Source: Theobroma cacao
Lineage: Eukaryota; Streptophyta; Magnoliopsida; Malvales; Malvaceae
Length of the DNA: 64,000 nucleotides
Reading direction: 5' to 3'
Assembly: GCF_000208745.1 (NCBI RefSeq)
Contig: NC_030852.1
Span: 24,290,636 to 24,354,635, forward strand
Shown here: piece after piece, positions 33,660 through 47,059 of the stretch
How the letters are laid out: each line of letters starts with the position of its first letter
Position numbering within the stretch: position 1 is the first letter of the stretch
Notes under the pieces: generated by a model
What the model was told of the DNA's origin: nothing
Database searches by the model: none
Seen by the model: the letters and a program-made list of their open reading frames with translations, nothing else
Made by a program: the position numbers and the translations under genes

Positions 33660-36600
33660 ACATATTCAAGATTATGGTTTTTTGGAAATTGACTTTGGCT
33701 TTTATGTAATCTCGTTCAACTACAAGATTATGGACCATAAAAAGTATTTAGTAAGGGCCTTAAGAAAATAAAATTTACATTCTCTTTGGACAAGAAGATA
33801 GCTTAAAAGAGGAGGACCAGGATTGAATTTCCCCTTAAATGATCAAATTTTCGACAATTTGGACTGACATGTTATCTTGGATGAATCAAACATCGACAAG
33901 CTCGAGAGAATATAGTGAATATTTCAAGCAAAAATTCAAGATTTCATGAACCAAACAATCCCTTAATTCTTGAATTTATAAAACTCCAAGAAATCAAATG
34001 ATATGCTGACAGAGTTAATTGACATCCTAGTTAACAACATTTGTTTGTGGTTAGTTATCACTAAACATTATAATTCAGCTTTGTATTTGTTTTGTATAGA
34101 TAATATGGCCCGGTGCGCAGTGGCCATCAAGTCTACTACTTATATTTTGACCATAGAGTAGAGTAACAGTTGATATAGACGGAGTACTGTGGTTGAATTA
34201 ATGGACGGGATGACCAACCACTTGGCAGACCCAAAATAATTGCGGAAAGGGTACCAATGAAAGTGGCCTCAGTCTGCAGATGCATTGCCGTTAGTGTATG
34301 TGTAATAATAACACAGGGATCCAATCAAGTGGTTGGCCCAAGCAAGTGCTCACCATTCCACATTGTATGGCAACTACATTTTAGATCCCTCCTACTCTAT
34401 AACCTAGTAGACTGTTTTTATTTATTAGCAAGCTTTTTAGCTTATAAGTTGTAAGTTTTTAATGATGAATTATCCTCTTAATTGTAAGTTTTTAATGATG
34501 AATTATCCTCTTAATTACCTAATCATTACTCCAAACCCGACCTTTTTTTCTCTCTCAAACCAATCGGTAACCCTTTCAAATGTGTCCATCTCCATCATAA
34601 GTCATATTAAGAGACTCAAAAGGCCCAGGTTTGCCCACGAAGTTGGTCTGCTATAGGATTTGACTTTCATTTCATTGGTGATGCTTTTTGTTTCCATCGC
34701 CAACTAAATTTACTGAAGGAAAATAGAGGGGCGATAAAGAGGGATAGTGTTTCTTTTTAACTTAAAAAATTATGAATATATATACACGGGTGTCGACCAA
34801 TCTCATTACTCATAAAAAATTATAAATGTCTTTAATGCTATTTAATTGTAATTAGATAGTTTAAGTATCAAATAAAATAGCATTATTCAATTTAAAAACA
34901 TGAAAAATAATCATACTTAAAACGGGAAGTAGGCTGAAAACTTGTCAAATATTTGTGAATGCTAGATTGGATGTTTTTAATACATTGACATTGACATTGA
35001 ATAATCAACAAGCCACCTAAAGACACCTCATTCTAGTTAAAAATAATGTGTTGAGAGGTTGAGTAAGGTTAGCTAGAATTATGATCAACCCAACCCATAT
35101 GGATTAATCAATTAATAAGAAGAGGAATCTCTTTCCTTGTCAATCAAGATTAAATTTTTATGAAAAATATCATTCAGAAATAAAATCTTGAGTACATGCA
35201 CATTTAGCAAGGTGATGTGGACTGTTTTCAAATAACTAAAGTTTAAAACTGTTAGCCATGCCAATGAAGGCAGAAATCAATTGAGAGAGGGGGTCTACCA
35301 CATGGGGTCAAATCATGTGGCGGTTACCTGGCCACTTTCTATGAAGCATGAACTCAAACCCAACTAATTATGGCTAGGTTTCCATAGCTAAACTCCAAGC
35401 ACAGAAATCATGTGCTTCACCCGAAGCTCACCAGACACAAAGAAAATAACAAAGAGATAATTCAACTCTCACAAAAATCCTCCAATTTTTGCTTTATAAG
35501 CTAGTTCCATGTACTTTGTTCACCAGCAACTTGTTGGTGCTATTTCAAGTAAAGATGACAGATGCTATAAAACAAGGCAACCTGCCACATGCTTCAGTCT
35601 AAATAATTTGTACTGGCATCTTCCAGATTGTTCTTTTCTTTGTAATCTCCTTTTTATCGAATGAGTGGCTCCAGGTAAGAGTAATTAAAAGGACCTGTTG
35701 GTAGCTGGCAAACATCATGGAAAAATTATGAAGGTGAATTCTGATCAGAACCTTCAATTAAGACAGCTAGCCTAGCTAGATACGTGAAGCTGTCCCAACT
35801 AATTCTGAGTCCATGATTGAGTTATTTAGTACAAACTAGCAGCAAACCTGAATACCATAAAAGCTGGACATAACTCTTACTAGCAAAAATTTTGGAATAC
35901 GGTATGAAGTTGAGCTGCAACTCACTTGTTTTAATTGTTGCACTAATAACTTCTTAGCATGGGCCTTTGGGATTCCAAAAATAAAACCACTGAATGATAC
36001 CCATGCCATGGTTGATCAATCACATCTAAGTTTCCTCAAGGTTATTTCTGAAATTCAACGGATTGCAAATGGATAACCATTGACAAATAATTAAAATCAC
36101 TTTGTATTGATAGAAGACCTAATCAACTTTGTACATCAATGCGATGAAGTTATCATTAAATTAATGGCAATCACACACCTAAACTTATATATCGTTCAAT
36201 GTGATAATGAAAGTAGCCCATGCCCGATACCAACAACAACCATTTCCCCACCAGTCGTTCAATCTGAAATCCAAATCAAATCCAAATCAATCAAGTCGAA
36301 AGAAACCCAACTCCAGGATGTCAAGTCAGAGCATTGTCCATATATATAATGAAGCCCGATCGCCGATATTATTGTTGTCATCTTTTGCTCCTACTCTCCC
36401 ATTTCAGGTTGCATCCTCACTTCACTCCTCCGTTCCATACTCGTATTATGCTATGATATCTCGAGACATAATTAAACAGTAAAAAATATTAAAAAAAAAA
36501 AAGCCTTACGTAACCACTGTTACAAAGCACTCGCTCTCGCTCTCGCACGGTCGAATTATTAAGTGTGGGATCAAAACATGGATGTGATTGCCATATATAA

Positions 36601-39600
36601 CAGGCAAACTCTTGGTCCCATATGTCTGGACCGCTTCTCAATCCTGAAATAGTACGGGGTGCCGTGCTCTCTTAACAGCTGATACCCTTGAATGGTTCTC
36701 AGATATCTCTTTGTTCAAGACAGGATACGAAATTTCTTCTATATCTATTTTATTTTAAAGATAAAGCAATCACAGTTCACAAGCATTTATTAGAAACGAG
36801 TACCTTAATTTGTTAAAGATTATGACAAAAATAATCTACAATTTTGATCAAACAATAGTGTAAGTTCACAGATGGGTAGTAGGAATCTTAAGTTTGAGGA
36901 AATAGAGGCAGTGAACAGTGGGAGTACCTTATTAAAATTACCAATAATTTCAGTAGGATATTTGGGATTAATGAAGATTATTAACAAACAAGCTTTATAT
37001 ATTCCCCATGTTCATTCTTCACTCAGTTTGTAATCTGAAGAGCACTTAAATGTTTATTCTCGCCAAACCTTCGATTGAAGTATTGCAAGATTGATGCTGC
37101 ACCACTTGATTTGCTAGATTAATGTGTGAGCGTAGATAAATAGATTGTTCATAACAGTTCACGTAATGGGAAACTGAAACAAGTGGGGCGACACTTTGTT
37201 TAAATAAGTTTAAATAATTGAGCATATCAACATCAGAAAATGGGAAGGGAAGATGTCATTTATGATTTTTTATTTTTTTTAAGAAAAAAGAAAGAATAAA
37301 TCATCTAGATAATGCTTTTGACACAACCTTCTTCAAACGTGGGAAGAAAATGCGAGTGATGTGTCAACACAAATATGCAGCATATTTTAGGGAATGAAGA
37401 AACTACGAGGCAATTAGCAAGTGTTGGACGAATAAAAGAAGGCAGACAATGAAGAAAACCAGCATCAGGAAACCGAGAGTGAATCTCTATCTTCCTCCAA
37501 GCTATCATTAAAAAAACCTCAGCTCTTTTGCGCCAATAATGATGATGGATTGAGGAATGTCAGCAAAGGAGAAGGCAATAACCACAAGGCTTGGTGGTAT
37601 CTCCACTCAAACCAAGAGGTACAAAAAGAATATGAAAGCAAAAGGACGGTAACGATAGGAGTGGGAGACAATAAACCCTGTCAATACTATAAAACTTGAG
37701 TAATGGATCCCTTGGAGTCTGTTGGATAGTGCTCTCATTCTTGCAGCTAAAATTTGTAGTTAATATGAGGAGGCGACTGCTCCTGCTTTTCCTTATAGCA
37801 GCAAGACCCCCATCAAATCATTTATTCCTTTTCAAGTTAAAATGACCTCAGCCGCACTGCATCATCGATAACAATCTATCCACATATTAATTCACACTTT
37901 CGAAGTCCCACTGAGGAAACCTGCATGGTGATGACGAGGAAACCGCTGTAAAGCCCTGAATGAAGTCCACTGAATTGGTTTCTTTAGGACAATAAGAACT
38001 GAAAAGAAACATTGTTTTGGGGAGGAAATAATTGATCCCATGAACCCCTGCAAAATTATTTCTAAAAATTTACATCATGTGATCCACGTGTTAACAATAA
38101 TCCACTCAAATAGTCCTCTACTTGATCACTTTTTTCCCCCTTATGTGAAGACAGAAACCCTGACACAAGACTGATACAATACATTCAGGTCTGACACTAA
38201 CAAAGCATTGCATTAAGCAAATGCTGAGATAAGCTTCCACAAAAAAAGAAACACCTACATTTCTATAAGGGGCAGTTCCTTGAAAGTTGAACAGACTTGT
38301 CAACTTGTGCTTTTCGACCTCATAAAAGGTTAAGCGTATGTTAATCTAAGAAACTACTTTTGGCTGTTCCACACCATGATCAAGTTTGGGACAGAACAAC
38401 ATTGCAGCTTCATTCACTTGGTTTCATACGCAGTTTGAAATTATGGATTCAAGTTTAACCAAAAGGTCAAGATAAAGATTTGAATTGAATCCCAAGAAAG
38501 AAAATTGGACCGCTAGCTTGTAGTTGACTCAATTCATTCTCTTTATATTACAGTTTCAAATTTCCATTTCTTCGCCGGAGATTAATGAAATAATTGCAGA
38601 CAGAAAGTCCAGGCTCCTCTGATTTCACCCGTTTGCAAAAATTCAAACTCCCGTGTATATCCTCAACCGGTAACTAGACTGGTGATCAGATTGAAAATTG
38701 ACCTCACCAGACTCATAAAAATAAAGCAGATATATCCCCCATCTACCTCAAAAGACAATGGGAGTCATTCCAACAAGAAAATGAAACTAGTACAATACCT
38801 CTAATAGGCTCATGGTCATTTCATTCCATTGCAAATCAACAATAATCCCGCCTAATAAGGAATGTTCATGAACCGTTCATACAGAGCAAAAGATCTACTA
38901 AAATGTTTTCTCAGAATGGGCCGTCTTTAACACAACTCTAAAAGTGACATTTGAAACATTCCATAGCTAACTGCTGGAAGTCCTTTAGAAGTGGCTGTAG
39001 CTGCAGTGATTAAGCCAGCCCTTGCATCTTGCTGGCATTCAGACTTTCAAGTTCCAATAGAGGCATACCAAGAAAGAAGAGAAAACTATGCTGGTTTGCA
39101 AATACTTTTGAGTAGTATCACTTGCATAGAGTTTTAGCCCTATCCATTTTGCTTACCAATGAAAGGTGGAGAGGAGCAATAAGGGTTCGGATCCACCCAT
39201 TTTCAAATGCATCAATGAATCATTTACGGTGCTATCCAAATAGCATAAAAAATTGTGTGCATGAACAATATGAGACTATCACCTAAAGCTAAATGGTCAG
39301 TTAAACACATCTGATATTTCTAACCCGCGCATGCATAAGAAGCTAACTATCCAGCTTCTATTTGTAATTAGGTCAGAAACTCTTAAAATTACATTATGAT
39401 CAGCATCTTGCAATTTCAAAAGCCCCTTAAAGAAAAAAGATAAAGGATCTTTGCAAAGCATTAAATTGGTAATAACAATTAAAAGCATAGCATTTCTCAA
39501 TTATCAAACTCTACTTGAGCATATGTAAAGATAATAAAGCACGGTAGCAAAAGGCATAATTGTTCAACAAAGAATCCATTGGATCAATATAATGGTAAGG

Positions 39601-40239
39601 AAACAAATTAAGGAGCTCCAGAGGGAGAAAACAGAGATTAGAAGGACGGAAAACAACATTTACTGTTTATTATAAATCTAAAGCCAGGAGAGGCATGAAG
39701 CAGTTAACTTTGATAACAATCGGTAAGGCACCACCAAAGAGATATATAACATTGTCATACACTTTTATGGGGTGATAAACATTATAATTAAGCAGATTGT
39801 GGATTAACATTCACATCTCAGATTACATGCCAATATCTATATATTTTCCTCCGAGATCAGACACCTTAAACATTTTCCATATTTGCAGCACAATATAGCA
39901 TGGAAAAGAGATTTAAAAAAACAAGAAAAGCCTTTTTTAAGTGCTAAAAGCCTAAAACAACAGCTACCTGAGAAACTCCAGGAATGTCCTTCTTACTCAA
40001 TTATATTATATTGCAGATGTTAAAATCACAAAAAAGACTACAATTATTAAGTTTAGACAATCTGCAGACTATTATAGTCACACTTTAGCATTCTAGTAAT
40101 CTAGTTACTTACCTTCATCAAAATATGTTCCCAAACACTAAAAGAAAGGGGAAAGTGGCAGACCACGCTTACTCCCACACACACATACGCGTAGACACAA
40201 AATTTTTATCCATAATTCTAAAAAAAAATAGGATTTCTC
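33660..40239. other. Unassigned AT-rich intergenic DNA
   Basis: About 6.6 kb without a frame I can assign. One small tandem duplication is visible (34451-34516). Codon-like runs around 36200-36480 and 37300-37510 are short, have no family resemblance I recognise and no supporting splice sites. Parts may be distal regulatory sequence or untranslated exons of genes outside, but nothing shows it. Confidence 0.4.
34451..34516. repeat. 33-bp tandem duplication
   Basis: Two identical copies of a 33-bp unit beginning GTAAGTTTTTAATGATGAAT. Confidence 0.95.
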
Positions 40240-40256
40240 AAGTTCTTATTAGTTTA

Positions 40257-40345
40257 CCCGAGCATTTGGCTCATTGGCTGGTGCATTATCCCCCTGCCTA
40301 AAGAGCAAGGTTTGAATCCCCCCTCCCCCAATTATAAAAAAAAAA
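40257..40345 (+). mobile_element. Short tRNA-derived SINE
   Basis: The element has an RNA polymerase III A box TGGCTCATTGG (fits TRGYnnAnnGG) and, about 30 bases on, a B box GGTTTGAATCC (one change from the tRNA consensus), then a C-rich stretch and an A-tail. A 17-bp target duplication flanks it: AAGTTCTTATTAGTTTA (40240-40256) and the same with one mismatch (40346-40362). Length is only about 90 bp, so it is little more than the tRNA-like head. This long duplication and A-tail show LINE-assisted insertion. Confidence 0.85.
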
Positions 40346-41048
40346 AAGTTCTTATCAGTTTAAATTTAGTAATGTAAATATGATATTGTTGCTCACTTTA
40401 CTCTTTGATGTATAGCTCATGACTACAAAGCTAGCATTAAATCAAGCATCATACCTAACCTTTGCAGTAATTGATGGTAAGAAATGTTGACCTGTAAGTT
40501 CTAAAGAGGAGCCCGTGTCACAATTTTTCCTTGTCACTGAATTATAACAGTCAGCAATGCAAAACCGCTCATGATACTTCAACTGAGAAATGGGGCAACA
40601 TGTGCATGATACTTTCAGCTGAATTATATGCCTAAATAAAGGAGCAAGTTACTATTTATATACATAATACATGCACCAAAAATTATAGACAGGGAGGCTG
40701 TCGATATAGCTCACTTATACCAGAAACCAAGTACTACGATTAGTGTACTATGAATTTTAATTTAGACCCAAAAACAACATTATTTAACAGTAGCAAAAGC
40801 AACCACTCAGTTCACATAATGTTAAGATTTAATAATTCAAGAGGCTAGTGACAAGAAATGCTAGCTTGAAGCCTATAAAGTATGAACTAGTTAATCTTAT
40901 CTCATTGACAACGCCAGCAAAGAAACAGGAAGAAAAAAACACGTCAGAGATTCCAAAAGGTTACATACATGCCTGCCACACTTTTTTCCTGCACAAAAGG
41001 GAAGTGAAGAAAAAAAAAAAGGGTTACCTACATTTATTGGAAAAGTTT

Positions 41049-41987
41049 TCAAGAAGAAACATCTCCTCCTCTTAATTGCTGTATTGCAGCGTACAATTTC
41101 CTTCGATGCCCAACGGCAAATACACCCATCTCCTTGAGATCATCTAGAGTAAGCAGAGGCAGAGTTTCCTCATCGACCTCATGCATTTCAAATATGCCAG
41201 CATACCTGCCAAATCCCAGGTCTTCCAACCATCTTCCAACACTAGTTACATCATTACAGGTGTATCTCATTTGGTCCCATCCATCACCAGATCTAAAAAA
41301 CACATTATTTCCCTCATAACAAGCATCCTTCCAGTAATCATCACCATTTCCCTGTTGCCAACTATCATAACCGGGTTCATCCACATCATATTCACAAGCA
41401 TCTTTGCTGGTAGCCGGTGTTTCATGATCTGATATGTCCTGAAAACCATTAACAGGGCAATAATCTTCACAAGCATTTGATCTCATTCCCATAAACTCTT
41501 TCTCACCATGCTCTTTTCTATCTTCACCACTAAATTCCGGACTAAGTTTAGTACTCCAGGTCCAAGCACTGCCAAACACACAATTATTGCCTTCCCTGCT
41601 CCTACCTCGCCGCTTCATGACCCTACTCTTCCTGGTTATGGTACCGAAATTTAAACTAGACTTCATCATGTCAATTTCATCAGCATTCACCACATCAAAA
41701 CCTGATTTCGAAGAATTCGGGTTCTTATTCTCTCTGTTCTGTTGCAAATCAGCTGACATCCTCGGGGAGACACCAGTGCCAGAAATCAAGAAATCTGGAG
41801 ACTCTTCTTTAGAAAACCCAACAACAGTAGTAAGTTCATTTCCTTGAGGGTTGAGAAAATCAGGTTTCCATCTTTTATGTCCTAAACTTTCCTTAGTCTT
41901 CTGAGAAAACCTACATGCAAAAGCAGCAGATACGTCTCCTATTTCCCCTAACCTAACATTTGGCCTCCTTTGTCTTTTTGAATTCAT
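41049..41987 (-). CDS. SAM-domain protein (intact, single exon)
   Basis: A 312-residue protein from the start MNSKRQRRPNVRLGEIGDVS. This ATG is preferred because strongly plant-protein-like sequence begins there; in-frame ATGs at 42002 and 42059 would add only a hydrophobic, unlikely extension. The sterile alpha motif is at residues about 250-305 (VGRWLEDLGFGRYAGIFEMH... LKEMGVFAVGHRRKLYAAI), a five-helix fold that usually mediates protein-protein, sometimes RNA, contacts. The N-terminal 250 residues are polar and probably disordered, with basic clusters (KRQRR near the start, RKSRVMKRRGRSR in the middle) that look like nuclear signals. This matches an uncharacterised family of plant C-terminal SAM proteins; partner and pathway are unknown. 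An AATAAA is 10 bases after the stop. No frameshifts. Confidence 0.9.
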   Translation of the reverse strand: MNSKRQRRPNVRLGEIGDVSAAFACRFSQKTKESLGHKRWKPDFLNPQGNELTTVVGFSKEESPDFLISGTGVSPRMSADLQQNRENKNPNSSKSGFDVVNADEIDMMKSSLNFGTITRKSRVMKRRGRSREGNNCVFGSAWTWSTKLSPEFSGEDRKEHGEKEFMGMRSNACEDYCPVNGFQDISDHETPATSKDACEYDVDEPGYDSWQQGNGDDYWKDACYEGNNVFFRSGDGWDQMRYTCNDVTSVGRWLEDLGFGRYAGIFEMHEVDEETLPLLTLDDLKEMGVFAVGHRRKLYAAIQQLRGGDVSS

Positions 41988-42372
41988 GCTTAAAACCAAC
42001 ATTTTACACCAAACCCCACTTTTATCAAACCCTAACAACACCAGAAAAAGAAGAAACAACCCACAAAATTAAACCTCAGAAACAGCCCAAACAAATTTTT
42101 AAAACCCAAAATTTGCAACAAACAGAGAAGCACCCCCAAACAACCATTAATCTCCTTAAAATAACCCAAAAATCATGACAACAACTATAATTTACATCAA
42201 TATTCAGCAAATAAAATTACTGGAAATACTAATTCAAGGCAGAAATAGAGAAAGGAAAAGTGAAGAAGTGAACCTGCTATGAAAGTAACAGTGGCAGAAG
42301 AGTTTGAATTTGTGCATGTTTCTAAAACTGGAGTATTTGCTGGGTCGCCGAAGTGGGCAGCTTAAAACAACA

Positions 42373-42385
42373 AATATATATATTA
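42373..42385 (-). promoter_or_regulatory. Candidate TATA box / 5' leader of the SAM-domain gene
   Basis: Reverse strand reads TTTTTAATATATATATTTG, about 385 bases before the ATG, followed by a C/T-rich leader. A CAG/GTTCACTT donor-like site near 42280 and pyrimidine-rich AG sites nearer the ATG would allow a 5'-leader intron, which I cannot confirm. A short upstream frame (MHKFKLFCHC...) lies in this leader. Confidence 0.3.
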
Positions 42386-43129
42386 AAAAGGAAAGTGAAT
42401 GCGTTAGTTTTGGTTTCTTTTTATGGGCTAGGAAACCAAAGAGCAAACCCTCAGAGAAAAAGAGAACGAAAAACTAGTGGCGAGTTTTGTTAGATTTGTC
42501 CGCGTTGCAACATAGATTTAGATTTTAGATTAGATTTTCAGACACGGATAGGGACATGTAACGAGAGGAAGTCAAATTGAGAATTATCCTTCTCAAACAA
42601 GGATGAGGGAATAGAGGATATGATTGAATGTTTCCATGAGTTTTGTAATAATTTTGGTACTGCTTGTCCTTTTCCTTGACACGTGGAGGGTACCCTACAT
42701 GTCATGAGATATGTGGAAGAAAAGGAGGAGAGAGTCTGAATATTGAAACCTTAAAATGAGCTTCTTTTTTAATTTTCTTGGACACATGCGGTGGGCTGAA
42801 GAATCAAGCAAAAATTGGGGATTGAAGTTGGAGTGAGAAAAAAATAATAATAATCTTTAAAGCAGAGGAAGATTCTTGAAACAACTTGGCTCTAGGGACA
42901 GAAAGGGTCCAACCATGCTGATCACAGACATTGGCATTTAGCCAACGGGGAACCTACCTCGTCTCTACCTGCTCAACTATGTGGCGGGCTTTTAACCAAA
43001 CCCGCCAACGAGGTGACTCATCAACTCTACTCTCTAGATTTTTCTTTCTGCCTTCACCTCCTCGTCCACGCCGTTTTCCCTCCTCATCAACTTTCCCTTG
43101 CCCTTCCTTCATTTTAAAAAATTTTATAT

Positions 43130-43930
43130 ATTACACATTTTTTAATAAACTCTCAAAATAATTTTTATTAAATTATTAATACAATAAATTATATATATTT
43201 TTAATGAACCTCTAAAATAATTTTTGATTAAATTATAAATACAAATAAAAAATAATAAATGATTTTATAAATTTATTTAACTTTACCTTAATTTTTAAAT
43301 TTGTTCCTTTTAAGTTTCTTCACACCTTTTTCTATCTTTTTTTTTCTCTTTCTCTTCTCTTTTATCCTTTAATCATGAAATTACAAAGAGATAAAGTTTT
43401 TTTTTATTTTTTCTATTTATACCATTATTATTATTATTTATTTTTTTCAATTTTGTTTTATTTGATCATATGGTTTAAGTTTTTATAGATTTTTTTCTTC
43501 AAATTTTCACGAATCATCTACTATATTTTTTTTTTTTCTTTTTTGTTATGTAGTTCTATCTTCTACTTGTCATATTTTTTTTTGTTATGTGTTTTCAATA
43601 ATTTTAATCATTAAAAATTAAAAAATTATTATGTAATTCTCAAATATGTATTATAACATTGCATTATTGATTGTTGCTTAAAATTAGAATTATATTATTG
43701 ATTGTTACTTAAATTTTCACCAATATATCATTTTTTCATTAATCTTGATTATATAAGTTTTTTTTATATTTATGTTTTATGTTCAGATGAAAGAAAATTA
43801 TATTTAAACATTTAGTCTTTAAACAATATTAATTATATAAGAGAAAATTATTAATTTTATATATTGTATTTAATTATTTATATTTCATTCATTATTCCTC
43901 TTCATCTTTAAATCTCCAAAAAAAGTTAGT
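43130..43930. repeat. AT-rich repeat, reverse copy of the 3.6-4.3 kb repeat
   Basis: Blocks here (ATCATATGGTTTAAG, TTTTCACGAATCATC, GTTCTATCTTCTACTTGTCAT, AATTATTATGTAATTCTCAAAT) are reverse complements of blocks at 3616-4103, and both run up to a GCTCCGCC word (4306 and 43935). This marks one dispersed element present twice in opposite orientation; its class is not clear. Confidence 0.65.
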
Positions 43931-44089
43931 TAGCTCCGCCCTACTCTTCACCCCATTCGTCAGGTCCCCTCCATAGCTCTCTGCTCACTTGAATAAATGT
44001 TCAAACTCATATCCTTGAAAAAATAAATATGTTTATTTATTATTAATTCAATTATTTTAATAAAAATAAAAAAATTAAATTTAAAAATT

Positions 44090-46025
44090 ACTTCCATCTT
44101 TATCTAAATTTACAAGTCCAATTTTTCAAATTTTATTGCATGTAATCTATAAATATATAAACTCTCATTAATAGCAATTCTAGTGATTTACACAAAAAAT
44201 GAATAAGATAACACTAACGATGTTGATAATTATTCATGTATTCATTATGTGATGATATGGGTTATGATGCAAATTTGATTTTTAAACGTATTTATATCAA
44301 CATAATCTTTAAAGTTCTCATTTATATGATCTGTTTTAATCACAACTTTTACTCTAATTAAAGTTTTGTATCAATTTCTATGATATTTAATAAAATAACT
44401 AGATTTGATTGAGAAAAAAATTATACTTAATTATTTCTTTGTTTGACAAGGCAAGTAATTCAATCCTTTGTTTTTTTTTTTTTTTTTTGTGTTCCTTTTG
44501 TTGTTAGTGCCCCAATCTAGGGCCATGTAATTAATCTATCCAATCCTCTCCAGCTTTTAAAAGCAAACGAGTAGCGAAAGTGTAATCTCACCCAGACCAA
44601 GGGCAGGAGCTTGGTATAGGGCTACCAACTGGACAAGGGTTGGGTCGGCATAAAGTGCCCGGTTGCTGTTTGTGTCAACTTAGCCAACTCTAAAATAAAT
44701 TGCTTCGTATTATAATTATATAAAATATATATGAAGCCTATCATCCTTTTTATATATTTATTTATTTATTTATTTATGGGAACCCTATCATGTTTTAAAG
44801 ATGGAAGACCATGTATCGTAGTAATATTCACAATCATCCGAAAAGATCACCGAGTTGATGCACTATATTTGAGCAATAAAATTAGAAACAAGAGATATTA
44901 AATGAATTTCAAGGCTCAACAATCAATCCACCACTCCTAAAGACAGAGTCGACATACATAAAAGGTAACTGATCGCTAGGTTTAACCTTAGCATCATATC
45001 CCTGACCCTTATTTTCTTTGATATTAGTTCTTCAAATTGCCATATATATATATATACATATGAAGCAAGGCTATTGAAAAGACATTAGAATAGCCTTCAT
45101 TGGTTAGTACTAAATTTGTTTGGAGTTGCATGTTTAGAGCGTTAATCATAAAAAAGTTGGTATACTACCTCATTCACCATGTGTTTTGTTAATCTGTATT
45201 AAGCCATTTTTTTAATTGGCTTTTTAGTACTTGTTGCACACCAATTTGGATGAGTTCCTGTTTCATGAAAATGAACTTTCCCACTAATTTCAACTTTCCC
45301 TTTTCCATTGTTATAGATAGATGTTGTAATTCTTTATTTTTTATAATTAAATAAGCTGAACTCTGAATCCAGTCTTTTTATTATTTCTATTTATGTACCT
45401 AATCTTTACACTTTTATTACAAGTCAATTTAAAGACAATAGAAAATTATGTTCAAATTTTGATGTTCATTTCAGTCATAAGATAACCTTTTCGTTTATGA
45501 CTCAGCCATGCCAACATGATTTTTTTCATCAAATGGCACATTAGTGCAAGAGACCTTTATTTAAAAAAAAAACACTAAAAATCTTGTTTAAAAAAATTTA
45601 AAAAATATTAATAATTTTTTAATTGACATAAAATATGATGTTTTTTATGTTGATATCTGTGTCATGTTGTCAAAAAATTAATCCACCTCGTTATGTCAAG
45701 ATATCACCGAAATTCCAGTATCCTAATTAATGGCAAAATTGAACATCATTAGATACAGTCCTCAAAATCTACAAATCTAATCTTCCAGAATTTATTGCAT
45801 GCAATTAACAAGTATATAAATTCTCATTAATAACAATTCTAGTGGTTTACACTGAAGATAAATAAGATATACATACTTCACTAAAAGAAAACAAACGTGG
45901 CACTAACCATGTTAGTAATTATCCATTTGTAGTCACTTGGCATTTCACAAAGAAAAAAAATGGACGTTGCAAAGTAAGATATTACTTATTTCTTTGTTTG
46001 AAATGGCAAGGAATTAATAGAAAAC
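44090..46025. repeat. Pair of direct repeats about 1.66 kb apart
   Basis: About 44090-44465 and 45755-46025 share TTTATTGCATG, TAAACTCTCATTAATA(G/A)CAATTCTAGTG, TTTACAC, AATAAGATA, CACTAAC and TTATTTCTTTGTTTGA. They could be old LTR ends of a small retrotransposon or two copies of a dispersed repeat. The sequence between them (44470-45755) has no gene I can assign. Confidence 0.5.
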
Positions 46026-46286
46026 CCATCTTATACATAGAGATTAAATAAATATTACATCTCTTTTGTAATTTTAAAAGCTAAAATCTATTTCATATAT
46101 ATAGAGCTGTATTCTCTATTTCAATCCCCATTATTCCTAAGTAAACAGTAAACCCATAGAATAGCTTTTGGCCTTCTACCTCGCAAAAGGGGAATACTCA
46201 TTCCCCTCCCTCCCCGTGGGAATAGCCATTTCGGATGACTAGGAATGCAAACCATGTTCACATGATCTTATTCTTATGTAAATTTT

Positions 46287-46757
46287 AGGCATATTACTTA
46301 CAAAAACATTTGAATTATTTAAAAAAATTTAAATAATTCTTTATTTTTTTATTAGATTCACTCAAACTCATATACTTTTATTTTGAGTCAAATAAACTCT
46401 TATAACTAATAATTGATTAATTTTTATTAATCAAAATATCACTAGTCATTTTATATCACATACTGTTGATGTGGTATGTTGACATGTCATAATAGATAAT
46501 GACATGACATATTGATATGACATGATAATTTGATCATATGACATTTTACCTTTCACGTCTATGTCACATCAGCATTATATGAGTATAAAATTATAAATGA
46601 TATTTTAATTTATAACAATTAGTCAACCATTAATTATAAGGGCATATTTGATCTAAAATAAAAGTACAATAGCTTAATTAAATGAAAAAAAAATAAAGAC
46701 TTATTTGAATTTTTTTGAATAATTTAAGGATTTTTCAAGTATTATGCCTAAATTTTA
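46287..46757. mobile_element. Palindromic (long inverted repeat) element A
   Basis: The ends AATTTTAGGCATATTACTT and AAGTATTATGCCTAAATTTT are inverted, and the match continues inward for about 190 bases (ATACTTTTATTTTGAGTCAAAT against ATTTGATCTAAAATAAAAGTA). The middle has repeated GACATGACATATTGATATGA words. No coding capacity. Foldback or Mutator-like MITE is likely. Confidence 0.7.
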
Positions 46758-47059
46758 TAATTCTAATTGTTTTTTTTCTTATTTTCATTTTTTATTTTTC
46801 TCTCTTTTTTTTTTCAACAAAATAGGGGAAAAGCTTCATTTGTGAGATGAAGTTTTTGGCCGTCGAAGTATGGCTCAGACTATTGACAACCAGAATTTGT
46901 GGTTAGCGACGTCAATTTGGCACAACAATCACTAGATTCAGTAACTAGCAGTGTTGATTTAACGCACCAACGACCAAATTTGGCACCCAACGACCGAATC
47001 TAATCGTCGACAGCCGAAGATTGACACACTTCAATGGATCGATTTTTGCCTATTGTGGT

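Noticed and set aside
37305..37508. Reverse frame of 67 residues with fairly protein-like composition
   Set aside because: No family resemblance, no adjoining exons with splice sites.
39184..39196. GGGTTCGGATCCA, resembling a tRNA or SINE B box
   Set aside because: No A box at the right distance, no cloverleaf, no A-tail or target duplication.
44500..44690. Non-repetitive stretch with GGTATAGGGCTACCAACTGG, considered as a structured RNA
   Set aside because: I could not fold it into a known RNA family and no pol III boxes are present.
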